From positions 62,001 through 126,000 of the forward strand of contig NZ_JARXYX010000010.1 of assembly GCF_029893585.1 (NCBI RefSeq): 64,000 nucleotides of DNA. Direction: 5' to 3'. The DNA comes from Streptomyces sp. LBL (GTDB taxonomy: Bacteria > Actinomycetota > Actinomycetes > Streptomycetales > Streptomycetaceae). The notes under the pieces were generated by a model that worked only from the letters and a program-made list of their open reading frames with translations, searched no databases and was not told the DNA's origin. Shown piece by piece: positions 20,103 to 29,381 of this stretch; the stretch's first letter is position 1; each line of letters begins with the position of its first letter. A program made the translations under genes and the position numbers.

Positions 20103-20585
20103 ATGACCGTCCGACCCGTGGTCAAGCGCACCGCACGCGCCGTTCTGCTGGACGGTGACGACCTGATCCTGATCAGGCGCACCAAGCCCGGCATGGATCC
20201 CTACTGGCTCACTCCCGGCGGCGGGGTCGAGCCGGAGGACACGACCGTCGTCGATGCCCTGCACCGCGAGGTGTACGAGGAGCTCGGCGCCAAGATCACT
20301 GATGTGGTGCCCTGCTTCGTCGACACCGTCGAACACATCGGCGCGGACAGCAGCGCGACCGGCGTGAAGGTGCAGCACTTCTTCGTCTGCCATCTGGCGT
20401 CGATGGACCCGGCTCTGCGGCACGGCCCCGAGGTGGACGAGCCCATCGGCGAGTACGAGATCGTGCGGGTGCCCTTCACCCGGGTGGGCATCGCGTCCGT
20501 CCATCTCGTGCCCCTGTCGCTACGGCACTATCTGGACGGCAACATCGAGGGCGTACGTGCCATGCACGCGCCGGACCTGGGCTGA
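20103..20585 (+). CDS. Nudix hydrolase
   Basis: Hydrolase of nucleoside diphosphates linked to another group. The complete Nudix box GX5EX7REVXEELG is visible, with GGGVEPED then HREVYEELG at about residues 38-62. The chosen start ATG 20103 gives a 160-residue protein beginning MTVRPVVKRTARAVLL, the normal Nudix beginning. The open frame upstream runs through the parS site and is not coding. The substrate is unknown. Confidence 0.9.
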   Translation: MTVRPVVKRTARAVLLDGDDLILIRRTKPGMDPYWLTPGGGVEPEDTTVVDALHREVYEELGAKITDVVPCFVDTVEHIGADSSATGVKVQHFFVCHLASMDPALRHGPEVDEPIGEYEIVRVPFTRVGIASVHLVPLSLRHYLDGNIEGVRAMHAPDLG

Positions 20586-20593
20586 TCCCCGCC

Positions 20594-22354
20594 TCACGAC
20601 GAGGCGGCGACGAGTTCCTCCAACGAGTCATGGCGTATGCGCTCAAACGGGATGCCGATGTCCCTGAGCGCGTCCAGCCCGCTGCGGATCATGCCGGGCG
20701 GGCCCGAAAGATAGGCGTCGTACTCGCCCCATGGGCCGTACTCGCGTATGGCGTCGGGGAGCTGGAGATGCGCCTGCTGGTCGACGACTGCGCGGACCGA
20801 GAGCCAGGGATGGGACTGCTGGAGCCGGAGCATCGTGTTGATGTCGTAGAGATCGTGGTCGGTGCGGGCGCCGTAAAACACATCGACCGGCCGCCGCGTC
20901 CCGTGCTCGGCGACGTCCTCGACCAGCGCTTTGATCGGCGCTATCCCGGTGCCGCCACCGAGGCAGAGCAGTCCGCTGTCGGAGGTGTGATCCACGGTCA
21001 TCGAACCGGCCGGCGGGCCGAGCCGGATGCTGTCTCCGGGGCGGGCGCGATGCACCAGGGCGTTGGAGACCCAGCCGGCGGGGACGGCCTTCACGTGGAA
21101 CGACAGCAGGCCGTCGGAGCGGGGTGCTGAGGCGAAGGAGTAGTGCCGCCAGATCCGCGGCCACCAGGGCGTCTCCACGCTCGTGTACTGCCCGGCGAGG
21201 AAGGGATAGGGCTGATCGGGACGGACGGTGACGACCGCGACGTCCGGCGTTCTGAGGTCGTGCGAGACGACCTCCGCGTACCACCAGGCCGGAGCGCGCA
21301 GTTCGTCCGCGGCCGCCGCGTCGATCATCACCTGCGAGATCGTGGTGTACGCCCGTACCCAGGCTCCCTCCATCTCCGTGTCCCAGCCGGAGGAGTACTT
21401 GCTCAGGGCTCCGATCAGGCATTCGCCGACCGCCGGATAGTGCTCGGCCCGGGTGCCGTACTTTCGGTGACCGCGGCCGAGGTTCTGCAGGTAGTCGACG
21501 AGGATCTCGGTGTTGTCGATGTGCTCGGCCGCGGTGAGGAGCGCCTTGAGCAACCGGTCCCGCTGGGTGTCCATCGCCGCCGGGAACAGTGGCCGGAGGT
21601 CGGGGTGGCGTACGAAGAGCAGCGCGTAGAAGTACGACGTGACCTTGTCGGCGACGGGGCTGATCTCAGCCATGGTCCGGCGGATGAGGACAGCGTCCGG
21701 AGAGGCTTCCGGGGACGGGGCGGACCGCTGGTCGGGTACGCGCTGATCGACGCGAGGGACTTCGGCAGGTGGGGCCTCTGTGGGCGGGGCTTCGGCGCGT
21801 GGGGTTTCGGCGAGGAGAGTTTCCGAGGGCGGCGCCTTTCGCGAGGCAGGGACAGTTGCACGGCCGGGGGACGATATCTCGGGGGCTTGTATCGCGGCGT
21901 CCTGGAGTCCAACAGTCTGTGTGCCTGAGGGCTGTGTGCCGACGGGCTGTTGCAGGCCGGAGAACTGTAGGGGGGCAGTCTCTGTCGGGGCCGGGCTGCC
22001 GACTGTCGTAGGCCTCGCTATGTCGTCCGTGGTGGGAGCGGGCGACAGTATGTCCCCGGTCGTCGAAGGGGGCCGCTGCGTTTCGTCGGTCGTCGAAGGA
22101 GGCCGCTGCGTTTCGTCGGTCGTCGAAGGGGGCCGCTGCGTTTCGTCGGTCCTGTCGGGCGGTGTGGGCGCCTTCGGCGACGGGGTCGTGCCGGTCGGGG
22201 TCCGGCCCATGGGGCGCATCCCGGCCAGGCGGCTGCCCTCGGTCGCCTCCGGTGCGCTGCCAGGAGTCGTCGGCGGCTGCTTGCGCGGCGTGAACCAGCC
22301 GGCCCCGCCGCCGGAAGTGCCGTTGTCGGCCGACATGGTGGTCGGAGCGTCCAT
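20594..22354 (-). CDS. Globin-flavoreductase (flavohemoglobin-like) with long disordered N-terminus
   Basis: Predicted NO-detoxifying or globin-coupled reductase. Residues about 1-215 are Pro/Thr-rich and disordered, with three copies of a 10-residue unit TDETQRPPST. A globin domain follows (about 220-355), with the proximal histidine in GRGHRKYGTRAEHY. Then comes an FAD domain with RHYSFASAP and an NAD(P) domain with GGGTGIAPIKAL. Classical flavohemoglobins (about 400 residues) lack the long leader. ATG 22354 (MDAPTT) has GAGG 7 nt upstream; ATG 22375 is possible. It converges with the Nudix gene, 8 bp apart. Confidence 0.88.
   Translation of the reverse strand: MDAPTTMSADNGTSGGGAGWFTPRKQPPTTPGSAPEATEGSRLAGMRPMGRTPTGTTPSPKAPTPPDRTDETQRPPSTTDETQRPPSTTDETQRPPSTTGDILSPAPTTDDIARPTTVGSPAPTETAPLQFSGLQQPVGTQPSGTQTVGLQDAAIQAPEISSPGRATVPASRKAPPSETLLAETPRAEAPPTEAPPAEVPRVDQRVPDQRSAPSPEASPDAVLIRRTMAEISPVADKVTSYFYALLFVRHPDLRPLFPAAMDTQRDRLLKALLTAAEHIDNTEILVDYLQNLGRGHRKYGTRAEHYPAVGECLIGALSKYSSGWDTEMEGAWVRAYTTISQVMIDAAAADELRAPAWWYAEVVSHDLRTPDVAVVTVRPDQPYPFLAGQYTSVETPWWPRIWRHYSFASAPRSDGLLSFHVKAVPAGWVSNALVHRARPGDSIRLGPPAGSMTVDHTSDSGLLCLGGGTGIAPIKALVEDVAEHGTRRPVDVFYGARTDHDLYDINTMLRLQQSHPWLSVRAVVDQQAHLQLPDAIREYGPWGEYDAYLSGPPGMIRSGLDALRDIGIPFERIRHDSLEELVAASS
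22058..22152 (-). repeat. 30-bp coding tandem repeat (three copies)
   Basis: Three nearly identical 30-bp units, each containing GGCCGCTGCGTTTCGTCGGT on the plus strand, encode TDETQRPPST in the globin leader. One or two base changes (GGGGG against GGAGG) distinguish the copies. Confidence 0.85.
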
Positions 22355-23102
22355 GGTGTGCCTCGCCTCGAACATCTTTCAGTCGGTCTGCGCACTTCCT
22401 CGGTCGGAAGATGCCTGCTTTCCCCCGCAGACGGCTTGCTTTCCCCGTTCGTTGCCGCAGCCAATGCGGCCACATTCAACCCGTGTTCCGGCTCCGTACG
22501 GACAAGTAAGGCGAGAGTGTGACATTGGCCGCAGTACTCTCACCGCAGCGTCCCAGTCGGTAGGGACCCGCCTCCGGCGAACCGCCCGCCCGGTCGTATG
22601 ACCGGAAAATCAGGTCTTCGATCTCTCCGTCTCGTTGGGCTGCATTGCCTTGTTCTGGGTTCGCACAGGGCGCACAGGATGTACACCTCGCCCCGACGCG
22701 AACCGGAGTCGACCATACCGGCCGCCGGTCCGCAGACAAGTCCCCCCTCCTCCGCCATGAATGAAGAGAGGGGCGAACCATGGATTTCTTCAATTACCAG
22801 AAGCGCCATACCATTTCATGAGATTCCCGCAGATCTCTCCCCATATACATATTGGGCGACAGACGGAACAGATGGCGGTCCGCATTGACCGCGGCGAAGA
22901 TGCAGCGGCACTGCGGATTGCCACGAGGGGTGACGGCTCAGTAGTCGCTCCCCTCCATGCAGGCCCTGTTCGCCGATGTTTCACGTGAAACACCCAACGC
23001 CTGTTCAGGCGCGGTGCAGTTGGCCATGACGTGGCCAAAAGCTCGTACGTCCCCACGGAAACAGGTAGACGTCGAGGGCCCACTTCGGACAGCCTGACCT
23101 GC
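22355..23102. other. Non-coding interval between divergent globin and GNAT genes
   Basis: No gene can be supported. It holds a perfect parS at 22978-22991, a locally lower-GC stretch (about 22770-22870) that probably contains promoters, and a small near-repeat GCACAGG at about 22664-22680. Several frames of up to 100 codons are open on both strands, but they lack ribosome sites and family similarity. Confidence 0.55.
22978..22991. promoter_or_regulatory. parS site (perfect)
   Basis: GTTTCACGTGAAAC in the intergenic region before the two-domain GNAT gene. Confidence 0.9.
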
Positions 23103-23969
23103 GTGCCGACTCCTTCCCTCAGCGCTCTGCCCATCCGCCGTCTGACGCTTCGCGATCACGCCGCCTGTGCCGACTTGTCCCAGGACCGGGGGTGGCCCCG
23201 CGAAGAGCACAAGTGGGCCTTTCTCCTCACTGCCGGGAACGGCTACGGCATTGACGACCCCGACGGCGGACTCGTCGCCGCCTGTGTCGTCACCGAGTAC
23301 GGATCGCGGGATCGCCCCGACCTCGGTGCCATCGGAATGGTCCTGGTCGCTGAACGCCATGCCCGCCAGGGAGTGGGGCGCCGGCTCATGCGTCACATCG
23401 TCTCGACGATGGGCATGACGCCGCTGACCCTGCACGCGACGCCGAACGGACGCCCGCTCTACGAGGAGCTCGGTTTCAAGGTCACCGGCCGGGCCGAGAT
23501 GCTGTGCGGGCACGTCACGCCCGAGGAAACGGACCTGCGGATCGCCACACGTGCGGCCACCGCCGAGGACCTCACCACCCTCCTGCGACTTGACGCTGAG
23601 GCATTCGGCGCCGATCGCACGCACATCATCACCCGGCTGCCCGCCTTCGCCGACCAGTTGCGCGTCGCCGAGGAGAACGGCCGGATCATCGGATACGCGG
23701 CCGCGTGGCCCAACATGGACACCCACGTCGTCGGTCCGCTGATCGCCCGCGACACCAGGACGGCCAAGGCCCTGATCACTTCCCTCGCCGCCCACACGGA
23801 CCGCCCGCTGCGCACCGACATCGACGTACGACACGAAGAACTGCTGGCGTGGGCGAAAGAGCACGGCCTGGCATCTGTGGCCTTCAACGCGATCATGACG
23901 TACGGCATCCCGGAACTGCCCGGCGACTGGAGCCGACGGTTCGCTCCGCTGACGGTGGCAGCGGGCTGA
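23103..23969 (+). CDS. Two-domain GNAT acetyltransferase
   Basis: Probable N-acetyltransferase with two GNAT-fold units. The first (about residues 8-140) has the acetyl-CoA loop RHARQGVGRRLM and the end motif PLYEELGFK. The second (about 148-280) is a degenerate C-terminal GNAT of the kind annotated Acetyltransf_18. GTG 23103 is preferred because the domain begins just after it; the frame extends to GTG 23031 and the true start is uncertain. Substrate unknown. Confidence 0.8.
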   Translation: MPTPSLSALPIRRLTLRDHAACADLSQDRGWPREEHKWAFLLTAGNGYGIDDPDGGLVAACVVTEYGSRDRPDLGAIGMVLVAERHARQGVGRRLMRHIVSTMGMTPLTLHATPNGRPLYEELGFKVTGRAEMLCGHVTPEETDLRIATRAATAEDLTTLLRLDAEAFGADRTHIITRLPAFADQLRVAEENGRIIGYAAAWPNMDTHVVGPLIARDTRTAKALITSLAAHTDRPLRTDIDVRHEELLAWAKEHGLASVAFNAIMTYGIPELPGDWSRRFAPLTVAAG

Positions 23970-24115
23970 GAGGTTCCGGCACGACGACGCCGGTCCCCGG
24001 AGATTCCGGGCACCGGAGCACCCACGTCTGGCTCAGCTCTGCACGGCCCAGACCTTCGGCCCTGCACAACTCAGGCCCTCCCGTCTGAACAGCTCAGCTC
24101 TTCCGTCTGTACCGC

Positions 24116-25324
24116 TCACTGGTGGACGGCAGCCCGCTGATCCGCCGAATCGGTCTGCGTGACCACCGTGCTGAGCGTGCTGTCACGGCGCTCCAGCGCG
24201 GCCGAGAGGAAGGCCAGGAGCAGAGCGGCCGCGGCCAGAGCGGCGCCGACCCAGCTGGGAGCGGTGTAGCCGTAGCCGGCCGAGATGACGAGCCCGCCGA
24301 GCCAAGCGGACAGTGCGTTGCCGAGGTTGAAGGCGCCGATGTTCACGGCCGACGCCAGGGTCGGTGCGCCCTGCGCCTGGTCGAGGACACGCTTCTGCAG
24401 GGGCGGGACGGTGGCGAAGCCCAGGGCGCCGATCAGCGCGATGGTGACGGCCGCCAGGGCCTTGTGATGGGCGGTGAGCGTGAAGAACGCGAGGACGATG
24501 GCCAGGGCGCCCAGGGATACGTACAGCATGGGCATCAGGGCGCGGTCGGCGTACCTGCCGCCGATGAGGTTGCCGCCGACCATGCCGAGGCCGAAGAGGA
24601 CCAGCAGCCAGGTGACCGAGCCGTCGGCGAAGCCGGTGACGTGGGTCATCATCGGCGTGATGTAGGTGATGGCCGCGAAGACGCCGCCGAAGCCGAGGAC
24701 CGTCATCGCCATCGCGAGCAGTACCTGTGCGTTTTTGAAGGCGGCCAGTTCGTGCCGCAGGCGTACGCCTTCCGCCCTGGGTATCTCGGGAACGAGCTTG
24801 GCGACGCCGAGCAGACCGACGACGCCGAGGGCCGCGACGATCCCGAAGGTGACTCGCCAGCCGACAGATTGCCCGACGAGCGTGCCCACCGGGACGCCGA
24901 CCACATTGGCGACGGTCAGGCCGGTGAACATCATCGCGATCGCCCCGGCTTTCTTGTCGGGGGCGACCAGGTCGGCCGCGACGACCGAGCCGATGCCGAA
25001 GAAGGCCCCGTGCGCGAGCGAGGCAACCACACGGCCGATCAGCATGACGGCGAAGGCCGGGGCGAGGGCGGACAGCAGATTGCCGACGATGAACAGCCCC
25101 ATCAGCAGCATCAGCATCCGCTTCCGGGAGATCTTCGTGCCCAGCACGGTCATCAGCGGGGCACCGAACACGACGCCGAGCGCGTAGCCGGTCACCAGGA
25201 ACCCGGCCGTGGGGATGGAGACCCCGAAGTCGCCTGCGACCTCGGGCAGCAGACCCATGATCACGAACTCGGTCGTCCCGATTCCGAAGGCCCCGATCGC
25301 GAGAGCCAGAAGCGCGAGCGGCAC
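24116..25324 (-). CDS. MFS efflux transporter, DHA1 family
   Basis: Twelve-segment major facilitator of the drug/sugar efflux type (AraJ/YdhP-like). The N-terminus ALAIGAFGIGTTEFVIMGLLP and the loop TKISRKRMLMLLMGLF (motif A region) are typical. It has 402 residues. GTG 25324 has GGAAGG upstream; the open frame continues 31 codons further without similarity. The AT-rich region upstream (about 25340-25405) has two copies of TAGTTGCA (25344 and 25376), a possible operator. Substrate unknown. Confidence 0.87.
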   Translation of the reverse strand: MPLALLALAIGAFGIGTTEFVIMGLLPEVAGDFGVSIPTAGFLVTGYALGVVFGAPLMTVLGTKISRKRMLMLLMGLFIVGNLLSALAPAFAVMLIGRVVASLAHGAFFGIGSVVAADLVAPDKKAGAIAMMFTGLTVANVVGVPVGTLVGQSVGWRVTFGIVAALGVVGLLGVAKLVPEIPRAEGVRLRHELAAFKNAQVLLAMAMTVLGFGGVFAAITYITPMMTHVTGFADGSVTWLLVLFGLGMVGGNLIGGRYADRALMPMLYVSLGALAIVLAFFTLTAHHKALAAVTIALIGALGFATVPPLQKRVLDQAQGAPTLASAVNIGAFNLGNALSAWLGGLVISAGYGYTAPSWVGAALAAAALLLAFLSAALERRDSTLSTVVTQTDSADQRAAVHQ

Positions 25325-25462
25325 AGGATGGCACCTTCCCGGGTAGTTGCAAGAGCGTGTTACCGATGAAGACGATAGTTGCAGACGCGCTTTATGTGCA
25401 AACGACGAGTATCTCACTCAGCGCATCTGCCCTGTCCGGTGCCCTGCGCCTAAGGTGCGCCC

Positions 25463-25915
25463 ATGGAAGATCTTGAGATACGTCCCGCCACGGCGGAGGA
25501 CATCCCGGCGATCGTCGCGATGCTCGCCGACGACCCCTTGGGCGCCCAGCGGGAGTCATCGGACGATGTGACCCCGTACCTGGCGGCACTGGACCGTCTC
25601 GCGTCCGATCCGAACCAGCACCTGGTCGTCGGGGCACGCGAGGGTCGTGTCGTCGGTACGTTGCAGCTCACGGTCATCCCAGGGCTGTCCCGGCGCGGTT
25701 CCACCAGGTCGATCATCGAAGGGGTGCGCATTCACGCCGATGAACGCGGCAGCGGCCTGGGCACGCGCCTCATCGAGTGGGCGATCGGCGAATCCCGTCG
25801 ACAGGAGTGCCAGCTGGTTCAGTTGACCTCGGACAACACCCGCACGGATGCCCACCGCTTCTATGAGCGGCTCGGCTTCATGGCCTCACATGTGGGTTTC
25901 AAGCTCCACCTATGA
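25463..25915 (+). CDS. GNAT-family N-acetyltransferase
   Basis: A 150-residue GNAT enzyme with N-terminal IRPATAEDIPAIVAML, the acetyl-CoA pyrophosphate loop ADERGSGLGTRLIEWAI (about 93-109) and the C-terminal AHRFYERLGF motif. It lies divergent to the MFS gene, 138 bp away, so they may share control. It could modify a compound that the exporter handles, but that is only inferred from position. Confidence 0.9.
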   Translation: MEDLEIRPATAEDIPAIVAMLADDPLGAQRESSDDVTPYLAALDRLASDPNQHLVVGAREGRVVGTLQLTVIPGLSRRGSTRSIIEGVRIHADERGSGLGTRLIEWAIGESRRQECQLVQLTSDNTRTDAHRFYERLGFMASHVGFKLHL

Positions 25916-25958
25916 CCTTGCAGCCGCCATGGCGCGGCAGCCGCATGAACGGCGGCCT

Positions 25959-25972
25959 GTTTCACGTGAAAC
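25959..25972. promoter_or_regulatory. parS site (perfect)
   Basis: GTTTCACGTGAAAC within a longer palindrome (GGCCT on one side, AGGCC on the other) between two convergent genes. Confidence 0.9.
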
Positions 25973-25995
25973 AGGCCGTCGGCACACAAGGACGC

Positions 25996-27381
25996 CTAAC
26001 CGATGCCCCGCCACCCCTCGGGATCCATTCCACCTGGCAGAGCAGCCCCCTCGTCGTACGGCTGGCGTGTGAACACGAACGAACCGAGGTCCAGGTGGCT
26101 GACGGCCCCGTCAGGCCGTCGTACGGCCTTCAGGAGCTCTCCCGCGTAATAGCCCTCCAGGCCGGTCCAGGTACCGTCGGCGTTGGCCCTGAACCGCGAG
26201 CGGCGCCCCTTGCCGGACAGCGGCTCCAGCGAGAGGAGACCGTCGGCTGTCACCCGCAGGCCGAAAGCATGGGTCCCCCAGTACCACTGACCCGCCAACT
26301 CCAGTACGGACGCGTCGACTTCGGTGAGGGGTCGCCAGGGCTCGGGAATACGCGGCTCCGCCTCGGCGACGATCCGTACGAGATCGGCGGCCACGCTCCC
26401 CAGCAGTGGACCGGAGGTGCAGTTGGCCAGGACCACCGCCGCGACGTCGTCCGCCACGCTGAGGGTGAGACAGCCCAGGAATCCTGGCAGTGAGCCCGAG
26501 TGCCCCACGAGCAGGCGGCCATTCCGGTACTGGATCTGCAGGCCGAGACCGTAGGTGGCGCCGTCCGCGACATCCGCAGCCTCCGCCGGCGCCGCGGGTG
26601 ACCGCATCTCCTGGACGGTCCGCGCGCTGAGCACCCGTTCGTCCCCCCGTGCCAGGAAGACTGCGAACCGCGCCAAATCCGCGGTGGTGGACCAGAGTTG
26701 ACCAGCAGGAGCCATCCGGCCAAGATCTTCGACCGGTTCGGCCAGCACCACATCCGCCCAGGGATGCACCGCCCATCCGCCCGCATGAGGTGCTCGCGGC
26801 TGCGCGCTCGTACGGTCGAGGCCCAGCGGTTCGAGCACTTCGCACCGCAGCACCTCCTCCCAAGGAGCCCCGCGCAGCTTCTCCACGAGCGCCCCCAGCA
26901 GCGTGTAACCCGGGTTGGAGTAGTGGTGGCGGCGGCCGGCCGGATGCAGGAAGGGCCGGTCGCCCAGTACGTCGGCGAGTTCGGGACGCAGGGCCCCCGG
27001 AGTGCGCTCCCACCACGGCGCGGGCGCCTCCGCAGCCAGCCCGCTGGTGTGGGCAAGCAGTTCGGCGACAGTGGCCTCCCCCGCGTCGGTGCCCGGAAGA
27101 TACTTCTCCAGCGGGTCAGCCAGATCGAGCACGCCCTCGTCTCGCAGCCGTAGTACGAGCACCGCGGTGAAGGTCTTGGTGATCGAGCCGATCCGGTACT
27201 GCACGTTCTCGTCCGGCCCATGTCCGTCCACCGATGTCCTGGCGCCGTGCCACACGGCCCGCCCGTCCCGGACCACCGCCGCCACCAGCGACGGGGCACG
27301 TCCTTCGGCCTGGGCCACGGCAATCCGGTGCAGCAACGCCCGGCGCGTGGCGGGCAGCAACTCTTCCTGAGATGTCGTCAT
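25996..27381 (-). CDS. Serine hydrolase, beta-lactamase/class C fold
   Basis: Penicillin-binding-type serine hydrolase (esterase, D-aminopeptidase or peptidase). The catalytic motifs are SITK (SxxK, about residue 70), YSN in HHYSNPGYTLLG (YxN), and HSG in VGHSGSLPG (in place of KTG). The last ~100 residues form a beta-rich lipocalin-like domain. ATG 27381 gives 461 residues. There is no signal peptide, so it is probably cytoplasmic. It is the last clearly core-type gene before the accessory island. Confidence 0.88.
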   Translation of the reverse strand: MTTSQEELLPATRRALLHRIAVAQAEGRAPSLVAAVVRDGRAVWHGARTSVDGHGPDENVQYRIGSITKTFTAVLVLRLRDEGVLDLADPLEKYLPGTDAGEATVAELLAHTSGLAAEAPAPWWERTPGALRPELADVLGDRPFLHPAGRRHHYSNPGYTLLGALVEKLRGAPWEEVLRCEVLEPLGLDRTSAQPRAPHAGGWAVHPWADVVLAEPVEDLGRMAPAGQLWSTTADLARFAVFLARGDERVLSARTVQEMRSPAAPAEAADVADGATYGLGLQIQYRNGRLLVGHSGSLPGFLGCLTLSVADDVAAVVLANCTSGPLLGSVAADLVRIVAEAEPRIPEPWRPLTEVDASVLELAGQWYWGTHAFGLRVTADGLLSLEPLSGKGRRSRFRANADGTWTGLEGYYAGELLKAVRRPDGAVSHLDLGSFVFTRQPYDEGAALPGGMDPEGWRGIG

Positions 27382-27722
27382 GCCGCCAGTCCACCCCGCA
27401 GGGCACCGGGCCGTCGAACTCATTTTTCCTGTGGCCGACGGCCGCTGATCACAGACCGCTCGGGCCAGACCTCCGGGTGTCGACGATCTTGTCGAATTCG
27501 CGCATCGCCTCGACACGGCGCTCATTCCCAGACTCACACTGCCGCTGACAGGTTGATCTCAGCTACCAGCGGATCCCTGCGTTGCGCACGGGATGAAATG
27601 CGGCGCGAATCTCAGGTCTGTGGCTTTTCTTCAGTTTCCACGCGCTTTGGTGAGGTTGCGTCGTCTCAACGCGTCAGCGCCGACCTGGCACGGCGGTACC
27701 GGTCCGGTCCTTCGGCCGCGCG
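27382..27722. other. Non-coding left edge of the accessory island
   Basis: No gene is supported. A 23-bp stretch at 27610-27632 resembles 29198-29220 (19 of 23 identical, same orientation), flanking the damaged TetR/monooxygenase pair. Confidence 0.4.
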
Positions 27723-28415
27723 TCACCTTGAGATGCGGGCTTCGATGCCGTCGAGCAGGAAGCCGAGGCCGATCCGGAAGGTGTGGTCGGCGTCCAGGTG
27801 GGCGGCGTCGCGCACCACCGTGGCCAGCGCGGGGAATCGGCCGGTGGCGAAGGTGCGCTCCGGATAGGGCCCGAGTGAGGCCTGCCACGCTTTCTCGTCC
27901 ATCCCCGTGGCCCGCTCGGCACGCCGCTCGGCGATCTCCCGGCGCACCGCGCCGATCACGTACGCGTCGACCGTGGTGACCACCGGCATGATGGCGTCCA
28001 CCTCAACGCCGCCCAGCGCGGCCACCACAGCCTCCCCCCTGGCCAGCGCGTGCGGCCCGAGCTGCGGTCGCCCGCCGAGCAGATCGGCGAGCCATTCATG
28101 CTCGTGAGCGGCCTGCCGGGTGGTTTCGGCAAGAGACCGCAGCACCTCCCGCCAGCCTTCGCCGACCGGCCGGATCTCGGCGTGGATCGCGTCGACCATC
28201 AGGTCGAGCAACTCCTCCTTGCCGGCGATGTAGCTGTACAGCCGCATCGGCCCGACGCCCAGCGCGGCGGCGACCTTGCGTAGGGACACCGCCTCCAGGC
28301 CGTCCGCGTCGGCCAACTGGATCGCCGCTCGGAGCCGGCCTCGGCGGCCTGGCTCTCGCCCGGGTGTTGCACGTGAACGGCGTGGATTCCGTCGTGTATG
28401 AACGTGAATCGTCAC
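27723..28415 (-). pseudogene. TetR-family regulator with a rearranged N-terminus
   Basis: TetR regulator with helix-turn-helix SLRKVAAALGVGPMRLYSYI and a tetracycline-repressor-like C-terminal ligand domain. The family sequence begins only at about 28325 (AAIQLADADGLEAV). Upstream of that the frame runs through DNA that, on the other strand, encodes the Rossmann motif of a flavin monooxygenase. The natural first 10-20 residues and the original promoter seem lost by deletion. The frame is open to a start at 28415, so a protein with a substituted N-terminus might still be made. It would normally repress the divergent monooxygenase. Confidence 0.7.
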
Positions 28416-29098
28416 GCGGCGCGCGCGGTCAGGGCGGCATGCTCGACATCCACTCCGGCCAGCGGGCGCTGCCTGCCGTCGGCGAAGTGCAGCAGGCCGT
28501 TGTCGGCGGATGTGAACGCGTGCCCCCAGCGGACCACTTCCTCGCGGCGATGGTCGGGCGCGGCAACTACTCGGTGCTCGGCAACGGACTGTCCCTGGCG
28601 GCGCAGCGCAACGACGACGGCCGCGTTCGCATCGGCCTCAGCTTCTACAACACCGCCGAGGACTGGTTCGCCACCAGCGGGATCCCGTTCGACGACCCTG
28701 CCGCCACCCGGGCGCGACTGATCGACCTGCTCCCCGGCTGGGACTCACGGTTCACCGCGCTGATCGCGGCCTGCGACGACACGGTCGTGCCGCGGTCGAT
28801 CACCACTCTCCCGGTCGGCCTGACCTGGCCGTCGACGCCAGGCGTCACGCTGCTCGGCGATGCCGCGCACCTGATGCCGCCGGTGGGAGAGGGCGCCAAC
28901 ATGGCGCTGCTCGACGGCGCCCTGCTCGCTCTCGCGCTGGCCGCGCACCCGGACGATTTTCGGGCCGCCGTCAAAGAATACGAACGCGAGATGTTCGAAC
29001 GCACCAGCGCTGCCGCCCGGATGTCCGCGGACGTTCAGGAAATCCTGACGTCACCGGACGCCAGCCAGAAAATGCTCGCCTTCTTCCAACCTGGCTGA
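28331..29098 (+). pseudogene. FAD-dependent monooxygenase (TetX-like), truncated and internally deleted
   Basis: Remnant of a PHBH/TetX-type flavin monooxygenase. It begins at the FAD-binding motif GAGLGGLALARVLHVNG with no start codon before it. It continues to GGMLDIHSGQRAL, then jumps after about 15 unrelated residues to the late-middle region AAMVGRGNYSVLGNG. The intact family has about 140 further residues here, including the DG motif. The C-terminal part (GVTLLGDAAHLMPPVGEGAN, ending KMLAFFQPG) is well preserved. The deletion left the frame open. The product could not bind FAD and substrate normally. Confidence 0.75.
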
Positions 29099-29381
29099 AT
29101 GTAACCGAATACTGTAAGGTCTCGCCGCTCGTGATATGTCGATCTTGCGTGACCTGGGCGTTCTTGGCTGTCTCACGGCCTTGTCACCCACGATCAGTCT
29201 CAGATCCGTGGCATTTCCTCGCAAGGGCGAGGTCGAGATCAGGCGGCTCGCCCGTGTCGGCCGAGTACACCACGCTGAGCCCCGAGCACGAGGACTACCG
29301 GCGAGCCCAGATCGCGCACCGATGAGTTTCCCGCGCCGCGCTGGTCTATACGCCGGACACCCACGGACGGAAGGCTAGGCC

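Noticed and set aside
21089..21103. parS-like sequence inside the globin gene
   Set aside because: Three mismatches from the consensus, and it is explained by coding sequence.
22540..22809. 89-codon minus-strand frame in the globin/GNAT gap
   Set aside because: No ribosome site and no recognisable family; codon use is mixed along its length.
22780..22821. 13-residue open frame with AGAGGGG upstream (possible leader peptide)
   Set aside because: Too short to support, no attenuator structure or following gene in the right position.
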